Shown here: in pieces, positions 34,495 through 42,646 of the stretch
Numbering within the stretch: position 1 is the first letter of the stretch
How the letters are laid out: each line of letters begins with the position of its first letter
NCBI RefSeq assembly: GCF_001673535.1
Contig: NZ_LZLY01000127.1
Coordinates: forward strand, 1-44,029
DNA from: Mycobacterium sp. 1081908.1
GTDB lineage: Bacteria > Actinomycetota > Actinomycetes > Mycobacteriales > Mycobacteriaceae
Direction: 5' to 3'
DNA length: 44,029 bases
Notes under the pieces: generated by a model
The model's database searches: none
What the model saw: only the letters and a program-made list of their open reading frames with translations
What the model was told of the DNA's origin: nothing
Position numbers and translations under genes: made by a program

Positions 34495-36059
34495 CTCCCG
34501 TGGCATCCCGGGCCCTGGCGATCTGGTGCATGGACTGGCCCGCGGTCGCGGCGTCGGCGGCGGCGGACCTGCCCGCGACGGCCCCGATCGCGGTCACGCT
34601 GGCCAACCGGGTGATCGCCTGCTCGTCGGCCGCCCGCGCGGCGGGGGTGCGGCGCGGGCTGCGGCGACGGGAGGCGGCGGCGCGGTGCCCGCAACTGCAC
34701 GTCGCGCCGGCCGACGCCGACCGCGACGCCCGCTTTTTCGAACCGGTGATCGCCGCGGTGGACGACCTGGTGCCCCGCGCCGAGGTGCTGCGGCCCGGGC
34801 TCCTGGTGCTGCCGGTGCGCGGGGCGGCCCGCTACTTCGGGTCCGAGGAGCAGGCCGCCGAAAAGCTGATCGACGCGGTCGCCGTGGCCGGCGCCGAGTG
34901 CCAGGCCGGTATCGCCGACCAGTTGTCCACCGCGGTCTTCGCCGCGCGCGCGGGCCGGATCGTCGAGCCGGGGGGCGACGCGAGGTTTCTGTCGGTGCTG
35001 TCGATCCGGCAGCTCGCCACCGAGCCGAGCCTGTCCGGTCCGGGGCGAGAGGAGCTGACGGATCTGTTGTGGCGGATGGGAATTCGCACCATCGGGCAGT
35101 TCGCCGCGCTGTCCCGCACCGACGTGGCCTCCCGGTTCGGCGCCGACGGGGTGGCCGCGCACCGGTTCGCCCGCGGCGAACCCGAGCGGGGGCCGTCCGG
35201 GCGCGAGCCGCCGCCGGAACTCGAGGCCGTGCTGGATTGCGACCCGCCGATCGACCGGGTCGACGCCGCGGCCTTCGCCGGCCGCTCGCTGGCCGGCACG
35301 CTGCACCAGGCGCTGATGGCCGCGGGGGTGGGCTGCACCCGGCTGGCCATCCACGCCGTCACCGCCAACGGCGAAGAGCTGCAACGGGTATGGCGGTGCG
35401 CCGAGCCGTTGACCGAGGACGCCACCGCCGACCGGGTGCGTTGGCAGCTGGACGGGTGGCTGAGCAGCCGGACCGCCCGCACCCCGCGCCCGACCGCGCC
35501 GGTGACGCTGTTGCGGCTGCAGGCGGTGGAGGTGGTGTCCGCCGAGGCGCTGCAGTTGCCGCTGTGGGGTGGTCTCGGCGAGGAGGACAGGCTGCGGGCC
35601 CGCCGGGCGCTGGTGCGGGTGCAGGGCCTGCTCGGGCCGGAGGCGGTGCGGGTGCCGGTGCTGTCCGGCGGCCGCGGGCCGGCCGAACGCATCACGCTGA
35701 CCCCGCTGGGCGACGAGCCGGTGCCGCAGGCCGACCCGGGTCCGCCGTGGCCCGGTCAACTGCCCGAGCCGTCGCCGGCGGTGCTGCTGGACGATCCGGT
35801 GGATCTGCTTGACGCTCAAGGCAATCCGATACGCGTTACCGCCCGGGGGATGTTCTCGGCCGACCCCGCCCATCTGACCGTGCGCGGCCGGGACCAGGGG
35901 CTGCGCTGGTGGGCCGGGCCGTGGCCGGTCGACGAGCGGTGGTGGGATCCCGAAGCCAAGGGGCGCGCCGCGCGCGCCCAGGTCCTGCTGGAGGACGAGC
36001 GGGCGTTTCTGCTGTGCTACCGCCAGCGGCGCTGGTATCTCGAGGGGAGCTACGAGTGA
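34491..36059 (+). CDS. imuB: Mutasome Y-family-like protein ImuB (Rv3394c)
   Basis: This 522-residue Y-family polymerase-like protein is the hub of the SOS mutasome. The catalytic acidic residues of true Y polymerases are missing: the usual SxDE strand reads LLVLPVRGAARYFG, and only one Asp (CMDWPAV) remains near the N-terminus. The beta-clamp binding motif QLPLWG is at 355-360, matching the motif shown to be essential in M. tuberculosis. The C-terminal region (about 365-522) mediates contacts with ImuA' and DnaE2. GTG 34491 is coupled to imuA'. Its stop is 6 bases from the convergent flavoenzyme gene. Confidence 0.93.
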   Translation: MTPVASRALAIWCMDWPAVAASAAADLPATAPIAVTLANRVIACSSAARAAGVRRGLRRREAAARCPQLHVAPADADRDARFFEPVIAAVDDLVPRAEVLRPGLLVLPVRGAARYFGSEEQAAEKLIDAVAVAGAECQAGIADQLSTAVFAARAGRIVEPGGDARFLSVLSIRQLATEPSLSGPGREELTDLLWRMGIRTIGQFAALSRTDVASRFGADGVAAHRFARGEPERGPSGREPPPELEAVLDCDPPIDRVDAAAFAGRSLAGTLHQALMAAGVGCTRLAIHAVTANGEELQRVWRCAEPLTEDATADRVRWQLDGWLSSRTARTPRPTAPVTLLRLQAVEVVSAEALQLPLWGGLGEEDRLRARRALVRVQGLLGPEAVRVPVLSGGRGPAERITLTPLGDEPVPQADPGPPWPGQLPEPSPAVLLDDPVDLLDAQGNPIRVTARGMFSADPAHLTVRGRDQGLRWWAGPWPVDERWWDPEAKGRAARAQVLLEDERAFLLCYRQRRWYLEGSYE

Positions 36060-36065
36060 GCGCGC

Positions 36066-37220
36066 TTACCCGGTGGGCCGCAACGCGTCTGGCGTCAGAT
36101 CCTTGAGCGAGGGGTAGCCGTCGACGGCCATGATCAGGTCCGCCTCGGCCAGCAGCGAACGCAGCACGTGCACGATGCCCTCGACGCCGCCGAGCGCCAG
36201 GCCGTAGGCGTAGGGGCGGCCGATCCCCACCGCGGTCGCGCCCATCGCCAGCGCCTTGATGATGTCGGCGCCGCTGCGGATGCCCGAGTCGAACAGCACC
36301 GGCATCCCGTCGGCGGCCTCGAGCACCCCGGGCAGGCACTCCAGGCAGGGCAGCCCACCGTTGGCCTGCCGGCCGCCGTGGTTGGAGCAGTAAATGCCGT
36401 CCACGCCAATGTCTTTGGCGCGGCGCACGTCGTCGGGATGGCAGATGCCCTTGACCATCAGCGGCAGGCTGGTTTCCGCCCGGAGCCACTCCAGGTCGCT
36501 CCACCGGAAGGGGCCGCCGAAGATCGGCAGCCTGCGCACCGCCTCCTCGGTGGCGTCCTGGCCGGGCTGCAGGCTCGCGCGGAAGACGGGGTCGGAGGTG
36601 TAGTTGCTCAGGCACCCGCTGGGCACCTGCGGGTAGTTCCCGGCGCTCAGGTCGCGGGGCCGCCAGCCGGTGACCCAGGTGTCGAGGGTGACCGCGATGG
36701 CCTTGAAACCGCACGCCTCGGCGCGGTGCACCAGGCTGGCCGCCATCTCGCGGTCCGGGGGCGTGTACAGCTGGAAAAACCCGGGAGTGTCGCTGAGTTC
36801 CGGGGCGACCTCTTCCATCGGGTCGGACGTGAGCGTGCCCACGAAGAACGGCACCCCGGTGCGCGCGGAGGCCCGCGCCGCGGCCAGGTCGCCGTGGCCG
36901 TCCTGGGCGCACACGCCGATGACGCCGATGGGCGCCATGAAGATCGGCGACGGCAGGGTGATGCCGAACAGCTCGATGGACATGTCGCGCTGTTCGGGGG
37001 CGATCCCCATGCGCGGGTACAGGCCCCAGCGTTTGAAGGCGTCGCAGTTGGCCCGCTGGGTGTGTTCGTCGCCGGCACCCCCTGCGACGTACCCCAGCAC
37101 TTTCGGCGGCATCGCCGCGGCGGCCTTGGCCTCCAGGTCGGAGAACTTGATGGGGTAGGGCGGTTGACGGCCGGCCTGCCCCTGGTCGTATAGCTCGGTC
37201 TGATAGTCGGCGAAGGGCAT
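36066..37220 (-). CDS. FMN-dependent alpha-hydroxy-acid oxidase, lactate 2-monooxygenase-like
   Basis: This 384-residue flavoenzyme closely resembles M. smegmatis lactate 2-monooxygenase (about 394 residues): YVAGGAGDEHTQRAN near 44-58, a GWRPRDL block, GIYCSNHGGRQANGG with catalytic His281, and a C-terminal MAVDGYPSLKDLTPDALRP. It would oxidise lactate or a similar 2-hydroxy acid, with the monooxygenase type yielding acetate, CO2 and water. It lies between imuB and iunH, where M. tuberculosis has no such gene. It follows iunH by 38 bases on the same strand. Confidence 0.88.
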   Translation of the reverse strand: MPFADYQTELYDQGQAGRQPPYPIKFSDLEAKAAAAMPPKVLGYVAGGAGDEHTQRANCDAFKRWGLYPRMGIAPEQRDMSIELFGITLPSPIFMAPIGVIGVCAQDGHGDLAAARASARTGVPFFVGTLTSDPMEEVAPELSDTPGFFQLYTPPDREMAASLVHRAEACGFKAIAVTLDTWVTGWRPRDLSAGNYPQVPSGCLSNYTSDPVFRASLQPGQDATEEAVRRLPIFGGPFRWSDLEWLRAETSLPLMVKGICHPDDVRRAKDIGVDGIYCSNHGGRQANGGLPCLECLPGVLEAADGMPVLFDSGIRSGADIIKALAMGATAVGIGRPYAYGLALGGVEGIVHVLRSLLAEADLIMAVDGYPSLKDLTPDALRPTG

Positions 37221-37258
37221 GGCTCGCGCATACCCGGCGTTCGGTCGGCCAAACGGCG

Positions 37259-38209
37259 TCAGCCGAGCCCGCGCGCGAACGGCGCGACCCGCTCGATGAA
37301 CTCCTCGAAGAACGCCGCGGCGTCCACGTCAACGCCGATCAGGGCGTTGGCTTTTCGGTCGCCCGACCAATCGGGGGTCGTCACGCCCCGGGTCGGGGTG
37401 TCCGCCAATTCGATGTCCACCGTCGCCGCCCGGGTGGTGATCAGCTGCGGGTCCAGCGCCGCCGCGGCGGCCAGCGGGTCGTGCATGTACGCGACGTAGC
37501 CGTGTCCGCGGTCGTCGTGGGATTCGAAGTAGAACCGCATCGCGTCCTCGATCACCGGGATCAGCGGGGACGGGCCCGAGGCGGAGGCCAGCCGGGCCAG
37601 GATCTCCGGCGTCATCGCGACGCGGCGGGTGAGGTCCAGGCCGCAGACGATCGGAAGCCGTTGTTGCCCAGCCCAGCCGGCGAAGACCTCGCCGGCCGCC
37701 TCGGGATCCACCCGGATGTTCCATTCGGCCATCGGGTTGGCGTCACCGCCGAACGAGCCGCCCATGATCACCAGCCGGCGCAGCAGCGTCGGCAGCGCGG
37801 GTTCGGCGCGCAACGCCAGCGCCAGGTTGGTCAGCGGGCCGGTGACCAGGCCGACTAGTTCCCCCGGGCGGGCGCGCGCCGCGGCCACCCACGCCGCGGT
37901 GGCGTCGTGGCGGGTGAGCCGCCGGTCGGTGCGGGGGAGCTCGGCATAGCCCAACCCCTTGGGGCCGTGGAACTTCGAGTGGTGGGGCCAGTGGCCGCAC
38001 AGCGGCTCGTCGGCGCCCCTGGACACGGGTATGGCAGGGGCGCGGCACAATTCGAGCAAACTCAGGTTGTTGGCGCAGACCTGCTCCACGTGGATGTTGC
38101 CGCCGGTCGAGGCGATGCCCACCACCTCGGCGTCGGCGCTGGCCAGCAGGTAGATCAGCGCCATCGCGTCGTCGATGCCGGTGTCGACATCGACGAAGAG
38201 GGCGGTCAC
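37259..38209 (-). CDS. iunH: Inosine-uridine preferring nucleoside hydrolase
   Basis: This 316-residue protein is the Rv3393 counterpart. The N-terminal calcium site VDVDTGIDDA has Asp7, Asp9, Asp13 and Asp14, and the C-terminal catalytic region keeps the HDP motif (YMHDPLAAA). It cleaves ribonucleosides to base and ribose in purine and pyrimidine salvage. The start is GTG 38209. It lies 10 bases after the oxygenase gene on the same strand. Confidence 0.92.
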   Translation of the reverse strand: MTALFVDVDTGIDDAMALIYLLASADAEVVGIASTGGNIHVEQVCANNLSLLELCRAPAIPVSRGADEPLCGHWPHHSKFHGPKGLGYAELPRTDRRLTRHDATAAWVAAARARPGELVGLVTGPLTNLALALRAEPALPTLLRRLVIMGGSFGGDANPMAEWNIRVDPEAAGEVFAGWAGQQRLPIVCGLDLTRRVAMTPEILARLASASGPSPLIPVIEDAMRFYFESHDDRGHGYVAYMHDPLAAAAALDPQLITTRAATVDIELADTPTRGVTTPDWSGDRKANALIGVDVDAAAFFEEFIERVAPFARGLG

Positions 38210-38219
38210 CCCGGCGATT

Positions 38220-38957
38220 CTAGGGCCAGGCCGACGCGAACGTGATCACCAGGACGTCGCGCTGTGCCGGGCCGGAAGCGTCGATCGGCCGGATCGGCGA
38301 GACGCCGTGCAGGGTGCGACGGTCGTCGCCCAGCATCAGCGTCCCGGGCTCGGCCAGCGTCGTCGCCAGCAACCGCCGACCCTCGAGGTCGCACACCGTG
38401 CTCTCGCCGCCGATGGCGTTGCGCCGCCCGATCAGCAGCGAGGTGACCAGGGTGACGCCGTCGCGGTGCATGCCCTCGGGCGTCGGAGTGCCGTCCTCCT
38501 CCCCGTTGCACTGGATGCGAAACGGGTGCACCTTGACGTTCCAGTCGGCCACGTCGTCCAGGGCGGCGGCCACCCGGGCCAGCAGCCCGATCACCTTGTG
38601 CAGCAGCGGATCCGCGGCGAACGCGTCGGTGAGCGGCTCGAACTCGCGGTCCCTGCCGACGTAGAGGGGGTTGGAGTCCTGCGGCTGCACGAACGCGAGC
38701 TTGGGCATCGGGCGCAGCACCCCGCCGCGAAACGAGTACTGGCCGTAGCGGCGCAGCCGCCGCACCCCCACCTCCGCCGCGTAGGGGTCGGGCGCCAACT
38801 GGCGCCAATGCCGGGCGAACCGGGTCCATGCGTCGCGGCCCACCTCGAGGCTGTGCGTGACGTCGAACGAGGGCAGCACGGCGACGCCGGTCGCGGCGAC
38901 CTGCCGGGCCGCGGCGGCCACCGCGTCGGCGCTCGTCCGCTTTTCGCAAAGGACCAT
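38220..38957 (-). CDS. 2OG-Fe dioxygenase family protein (2OG-Fe_Oxy_2 type)
   Basis: This 245-residue protein has a 2OG-Fe_Oxy_2-like fold with metal ligands H164-x-D166 (GMHRDGVT) and H217 (TLHGVSPI). Relatives hydroxylate free amino acids such as isoleucine. I chose ATG 38957 over TTG 38975. It occupies the place of cmaA1 (Rv3392c) in the M. tuberculosis order, but on the opposite relative strand and unrelated in sequence. It probably shares an operon with iunH. The substrate is unknown. Confidence 0.8.
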   Translation of the reverse strand: MVLCEKRTSADAVAAAARQVAATGVAVLPSFDVTHSLEVGRDAWTRFARHWRQLAPDPYAAEVGVRRLRRYGQYSFRGGVLRPMPKLAFVQPQDSNPLYVGRDREFEPLTDAFAADPLLHKVIGLLARVAAALDDVADWNVKVHPFRIQCNGEEDGTPTPEGMHRDGVTLVTSLLIGRRNAIGGESTVCDLEGRRLLATTLAEPGTLMLGDDRRTLHGVSPIRPIDASGPAQRDVLVITFASAWP

Positions 38958-38999
38958 CGCGCCGGGATACCGCAATCCCGTCGGGCTAAACCCCCGCGT

Positions 39000-40961
39000 T
39001 TACCAGTGCACTCCGGGCACCAATCGCACCAGCCGCTTGACCGGTCGCGGCGTTCGGATCCCGGCGGTGACGGCGCGGGCCGGGCGCTTCGGCCGGCGGT
39101 CCGAGGTCGACGTCGGCGCCTCGGTGGCCAGCCCGCGCGCCGCGGCGGAATCGGGGTAGCCCAGGTACAGCTGATGCAGGATGCGCCGCGACGTCCGCGG
39201 AGCGAAGTAGTTGCCGGCCTCGGCCAGCGTGCCCAGCGGGGTGTCGATGCGGGCCGGCTTGTCGACGAGGCCGCGTACCACCATCGCCGCCGCGCGCTCG
39301 GGGCTGATCGCGGGCACCGGGTTGAGCCGGTGCGACGGCGCGATCATGGGCGTGCGAACCAGCGGCATGTGGATGTTGGTGAAGGTGATGTGGTCCGACA
39401 GCGTCTCTGACCCGACGACGTCGGCGAACGCGTCCAACGCCGCCTTGGTCGGCAGGTACGAGCTGTACTTGGGGTTGCGGGCCTGCACGCCCGCGCTGGA
39501 GACGTTGACCACGTGGCCGAAGCGGCGCTCGCGCCAGTGCGGCAGCAGCGCCAGCACCATCCGCACCGCGCCGAAGTAGTTGACCGCCATCACCCGCTCG
39601 TAGTCGTGCAGCCGGTCGGTGGAGTTGACCACCGAGCGGCGGATTGACCGGCCGGCGTTGTTGACCAGGTAGTCGACGTGGTCGAAGCGGCCCAGGATGT
39701 CCTTGATGGTGTGCTCGACCGACGCGGAGTCGGTGACGTCGCAGGCGAACGCGTGCGCCTGGCCGCCGGCCGCGCGAATCTCGGCGACCAGCGAATCGAG
39801 CGCGTCGGCGTTGCGGGCGAGCGCGAACACCGTTGCGCCCCGTTCGGCGACGGCGATCGCCGAGGCCCGACCGATGCCGCTGGACGCGCCGGTGATGATG
39901 ACGTGCCGGCCCTGCAGGGGGCCCTTTGGGTCGTCGCGTCGCGCCCGGTCGGGGTCCAGGTGCTCGGCCCAGTACCGCCACAGGTTCGGCGCGTAGCCGG
40001 CGAACTCGGGGACTTCGATTCCGGTGCCCCGCAAGGCTTTTCGGGTCTCGTCGCTGACGAACGTCGGCTTCAGGTCGACGACGTCGAAAACCTCGGCGGG
40101 GATGCCCAGCTGGGTGGCCGCCATGTTGCGCAGCACCCTGGCCCGCCCGCGCACCTTGAGCACCGGCGCGCCCACCGAGCGGGGCAGCGACCCGCGCATC
40201 GGCGGCAGGCCGGCCGCCTTGGCGACGCCGCGGTAAATGCCGCGCAGCCCAACGGTTTTCGGTGCGGTCAGATGGAACGTCCGGCCGTCGCACCCGTCGG
40301 CGTGCATGAGGGCCACGAGCGCGTCGACGACGTAGTCGACCGGGACGATGTTGGTGCGCCCGGTGTCGGGCAGCAGGATCGGGGTGAGTTTGGGCAGCAC
40401 CGCCAGCTTGGCCAGCACGCCGAAGAAGTAGTACGGCCCGTCGACCTTGTCCATCTCCCCGGTGACCGAGTCGCCCACCACCACCGCCGGGCGGTAGACG
40501 CGGTAGCGCAGCCCGGGCGTCGACCGGACCAGCGACTCGGCCTCGAACTTCGTCCGGTGATAGGGGCTCGGCAGCTGCTGGCCGACGTCGAAGTCGTCCT
40601 CGGTGTACTCGCCGCGGAAGTCGCCGGCCACGGCGATCGACGACACGTGGTGCAGCGTGGCGTCCAGCCGCCGCGCCAGCTCGATGACCGCGCGCGTTCC
40701 CTCCGAGTCGACCGCCGCGCAATGCACGACGTGATCGACGTGGCCCAGCTCGGCCAGGGTCTCGTCGGTCAGGCCGAGCTCCGGCAGCTCCCCGACCAGC
40801 GGTTTGGCCCGTTCGCCCCAGTCCGCGGCGAGGCGTTCGAACCGTCCCAGCGACGGGCGGCGAACCAGCACCCACACCTGGGCGTCGGGCTCGGTGGCTA
40901 GCAGACGAGATACGACGCGTCGACCGATAAACCCGGTACCGCCGGTAACGACATATCGCAT
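39000..40961 (-). CDS. acrA1: Two-domain fatty acyl-CoA reductase (Rv3391)
   Basis: This 653-residue protein is an N-terminal extended-SDR acyl-CoA reductase fused to a C-terminal classical SDR. The first domain has GGTGFIG at 7-13 and YHRTK at 134-138; the second has GASSGIG at 358-364, NNAG at 434-437 and YLPTK at 502-506. The M. tuberculosis orthologue (also called Fcr1) reduces fatty acyl-CoA to fatty alcohol for wax esters. The basic C-terminal tail is rich in Pro and Arg. It begins 16 bases after lpqD, so the two are cotranscribed. Confidence 0.92.
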   Translation of the reverse strand: MRYVVTGGTGFIGRRVVSRLLATEPDAQVWVLVRRPSLGRFERLAADWGERAKPLVGELPELGLTDETLAELGHVDHVVHCAAVDSEGTRAVIELARRLDATLHHVSSIAVAGDFRGEYTEDDFDVGQQLPSPYHRTKFEAESLVRSTPGLRYRVYRPAVVVGDSVTGEMDKVDGPYYFFGVLAKLAVLPKLTPILLPDTGRTNIVPVDYVVDALVALMHADGCDGRTFHLTAPKTVGLRGIYRGVAKAAGLPPMRGSLPRSVGAPVLKVRGRARVLRNMAATQLGIPAEVFDVVDLKPTFVSDETRKALRGTGIEVPEFAGYAPNLWRYWAEHLDPDRARRDDPKGPLQGRHVIITGASSGIGRASAIAVAERGATVFALARNADALDSLVAEIRAAGGQAHAFACDVTDSASVEHTIKDILGRFDHVDYLVNNAGRSIRRSVVNSTDRLHDYERVMAVNYFGAVRMVLALLPHWRERRFGHVVNVSSAGVQARNPKYSSYLPTKAALDAFADVVGSETLSDHITFTNIHMPLVRTPMIAPSHRLNPVPAISPERAAAMVVRGLVDKPARIDTPLGTLAEAGNYFAPRTSRRILHQLYLGYPDSAAARGLATEAPTSTSDRRPKRPARAVTAGIRTPRPVKRLVRLVPGVHW

Positions 40962-40977
40962 TCGGTCATGGTAGCCG

Positions 40978-41682
40978 TCAGCCGCCGAAGTTGCGGATGC
41001 CGTCCCAGTCCTCGAGCGTCCAGCCCGTCGCCGGGTTGCCGCTGATCACCACGCGGCCGGTGTTGGGCAGCGGGTGGCTGGTGCGCAGGCTGTCCTTGGC
41101 GTTCGTCACGTTCATCAGCACCCAGTACTCGATGGAGTAGAGGTGCGCGAACACCACCGGTTTGCTGTGGCCGCTGTCGTAGACCTTCTGAATCGCCGCG
41201 GTGAACCGGTTGTTGAACTCCTTGCCGGAGATCGACCCGGGGATGCTGTTCTGGGTGTCGCCGGCAAGCCAGTCCGCCGGCGCCAGCAGGTAGGTGGTGG
41301 GATCCATCGAGATCGGCTTGCCCTCGAACCAGCCGGCGTTGATCTCTTGAATGCCCTGCAGCACCTCGACCTGCTTGCCGAGTTCGGCGGCCAACGGCGC
41401 GGCGGTCTGCTGGGCCCTCGCCATGGTCGAGGCGTAGACGGCGTCGTAGTGCTCGCGGCCGAGCTGGTGCGCGACCTGCTCGGCCTGGGACTTGCCCTCC
41501 GGGCTCAGGCCGGGGCCCGGCACGCTGGTGTCGATGACTCCGCTGGCGTTGGCCTCCGACTGGGCGTGCCGGATGAACGTGATCGTGATGCTGCGCACCT
41601 GCGGTGACCCGCCGCATGCGCCGACGATCATCGCCGCGGCGAGCACGGCTAGTGCTTTTGCGATCATGCTCCCCTTGCGCAT
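40978..41682 (-). CDS. lpqD: Lipoprotein LpqD, histidine phosphatase family
   Basis: This 234-residue lipoprotein has a signal peptide ending in the lipobox VGAC (Cys23), then a phosphoglycerate-mutase/histidine-phosphatase domain with FIRHAQSEAN (His39). It would be anchored on the outer face of the membrane. Two starts are possible, ATG 41682 or ATG 41667; the latter has AAGGGGAGC just before it but a shorter n-region. It is Rv3390 in M. tuberculosis; the substrate is unknown. It is divergent from htdY and followed by acrA1. Confidence 0.9.
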   Translation of the reverse strand: MRKGSMIAKALAVLAAAMIVGACGGSPQVRSITITFIRHAQSEANASGVIDTSVPGPGLSPEGKSQAEQVAHQLGREHYDAVYASTMARAQQTAAPLAAELGKQVEVLQGIQEINAGWFEGKPISMDPTTYLLAPADWLAGDTQNSIPGSISGKEFNNRFTAAIQKVYDSGHSKPVVFAHLYSIEYWVLMNVTNAKDSLRTSHPLPNTGRVVISGNPATGWTLEDWDGIRNFGG

Positions 41683-41765
41683 GTCGATAGCCTGCCCTGC
41701 CGACGGTGCCGGGGGGAAGGGTTTGCGATGGTTAGGTGGCGAAAAATCCTCGAGAGGAGACTGCT

Positions 41766-42638
41766 ATGGCGATTGACCCGAGCGCGGTCGGCGCGGTGAC
41801 CGACCCGATGCTGTTCGAATGGACGGACCGGGAGACGCTGCTTTACGCGCTCGGCGTCGGGTGCGGGACCGAGGACCTGTCGTTCACCACCGAGAACAGC
41901 CACGACATCGCCCAGCAGGTGCTGCCCACGTACGCGGTGATCTGCTGCCCGGCGTTCGGGGCGGCGGGCAAGATCGGAACCTTCAACTGGGCCATGCTTT
42001 TACACGGATCGCAGGGAGTCCGGTTGCACGCGCCGTTGCCGCCCGCGGGCAAGCTGTCGGTGGTCACCGAGGTCACCGACATACAGGACAAGGGCGAGGG
42101 CAAGAACGCCGTCGTGATGCTGCGCGGGCGCGGCACGGACCCGGACTCCGGGGAGCTGATCGCCGAGACGCTGACGACGCTGGTCATCCGCGGCGAGGGC
42201 GGCTTCGGCGGGCAGCCGGGCCAGCGGCCCGTCGCGCCGGAGTTCCCCGATCGCGAGCCCGACGCCCGGATCCCGCTGCCCACCCGCGAGGATCAGACGC
42301 TGATCTACCGGCTGTCCGGTGACCGCAATCCGCTGCACAGCGACCCGTGGTTCGCCCGGGAGCTGGCCGGGTTCCCCAAGCCGATCCTGCACGGGCTGTG
42401 CAGCTACGGGGTGGCGGGCCGGGCGCTGGTCGCCGAGCTGGGCAAGGGGGTGGCCGCCAACGTCACCGCGATCGACGCGCGGTTCAGCTCGCCGGTGTTT
42501 CCCGGCGAGACGCTGACCACCCTGATCTGGCGCACGGAGCCCGGCAAGGCCGTGTTCCGCACCGAAGCTTCCGCGCCCGACGGTTCGGACGCGCGCGTCG
42601 TTCTGGACGACGGCGCCGCGGAGTACGTGCAGGGGTAG
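41766..42638 (+). CDS. htdY: MaoC-family (R)-specific enoyl-CoA/3-hydroxyacyl dehydratase
   Basis: This 290-residue double-hotdog MaoC protein has the same length as Rv3389c (HtdY). The C-terminal hydratase-2 motif SGDRNPLHSDP has Asp186 and His191, the catalytic pair. HtdY dehydrates 3-hydroxyacyl thioesters in fatty-acid or mycolate metabolism. GAGAGGAG precedes ATG 41766; upstream in-frame starts would add ten non-conserved residues. It is convergent with the PE_PGRS gene, 8 bases away. Confidence 0.92.
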   Translation: MAIDPSAVGAVTDPMLFEWTDRETLLYALGVGCGTEDLSFTTENSHDIAQQVLPTYAVICCPAFGAAGKIGTFNWAMLLHGSQGVRLHAPLPPAGKLSVVTEVTDIQDKGEGKNAVVMLRGRGTDPDSGELIAETLTTLVIRGEGGFGGQPGQRPVAPEFPDREPDARIPLPTREDQTLIYRLSGDRNPLHSDPWFARELAGFPKPILHGLCSYGVAGRALVAELGKGVAANVTAIDARFSSPVFPGETLTTLIWRTEPGKAVFRTEASAPDGSDARVVLDDGAAEYVQG

Positions 42639-42646
42639 CTGACGGC

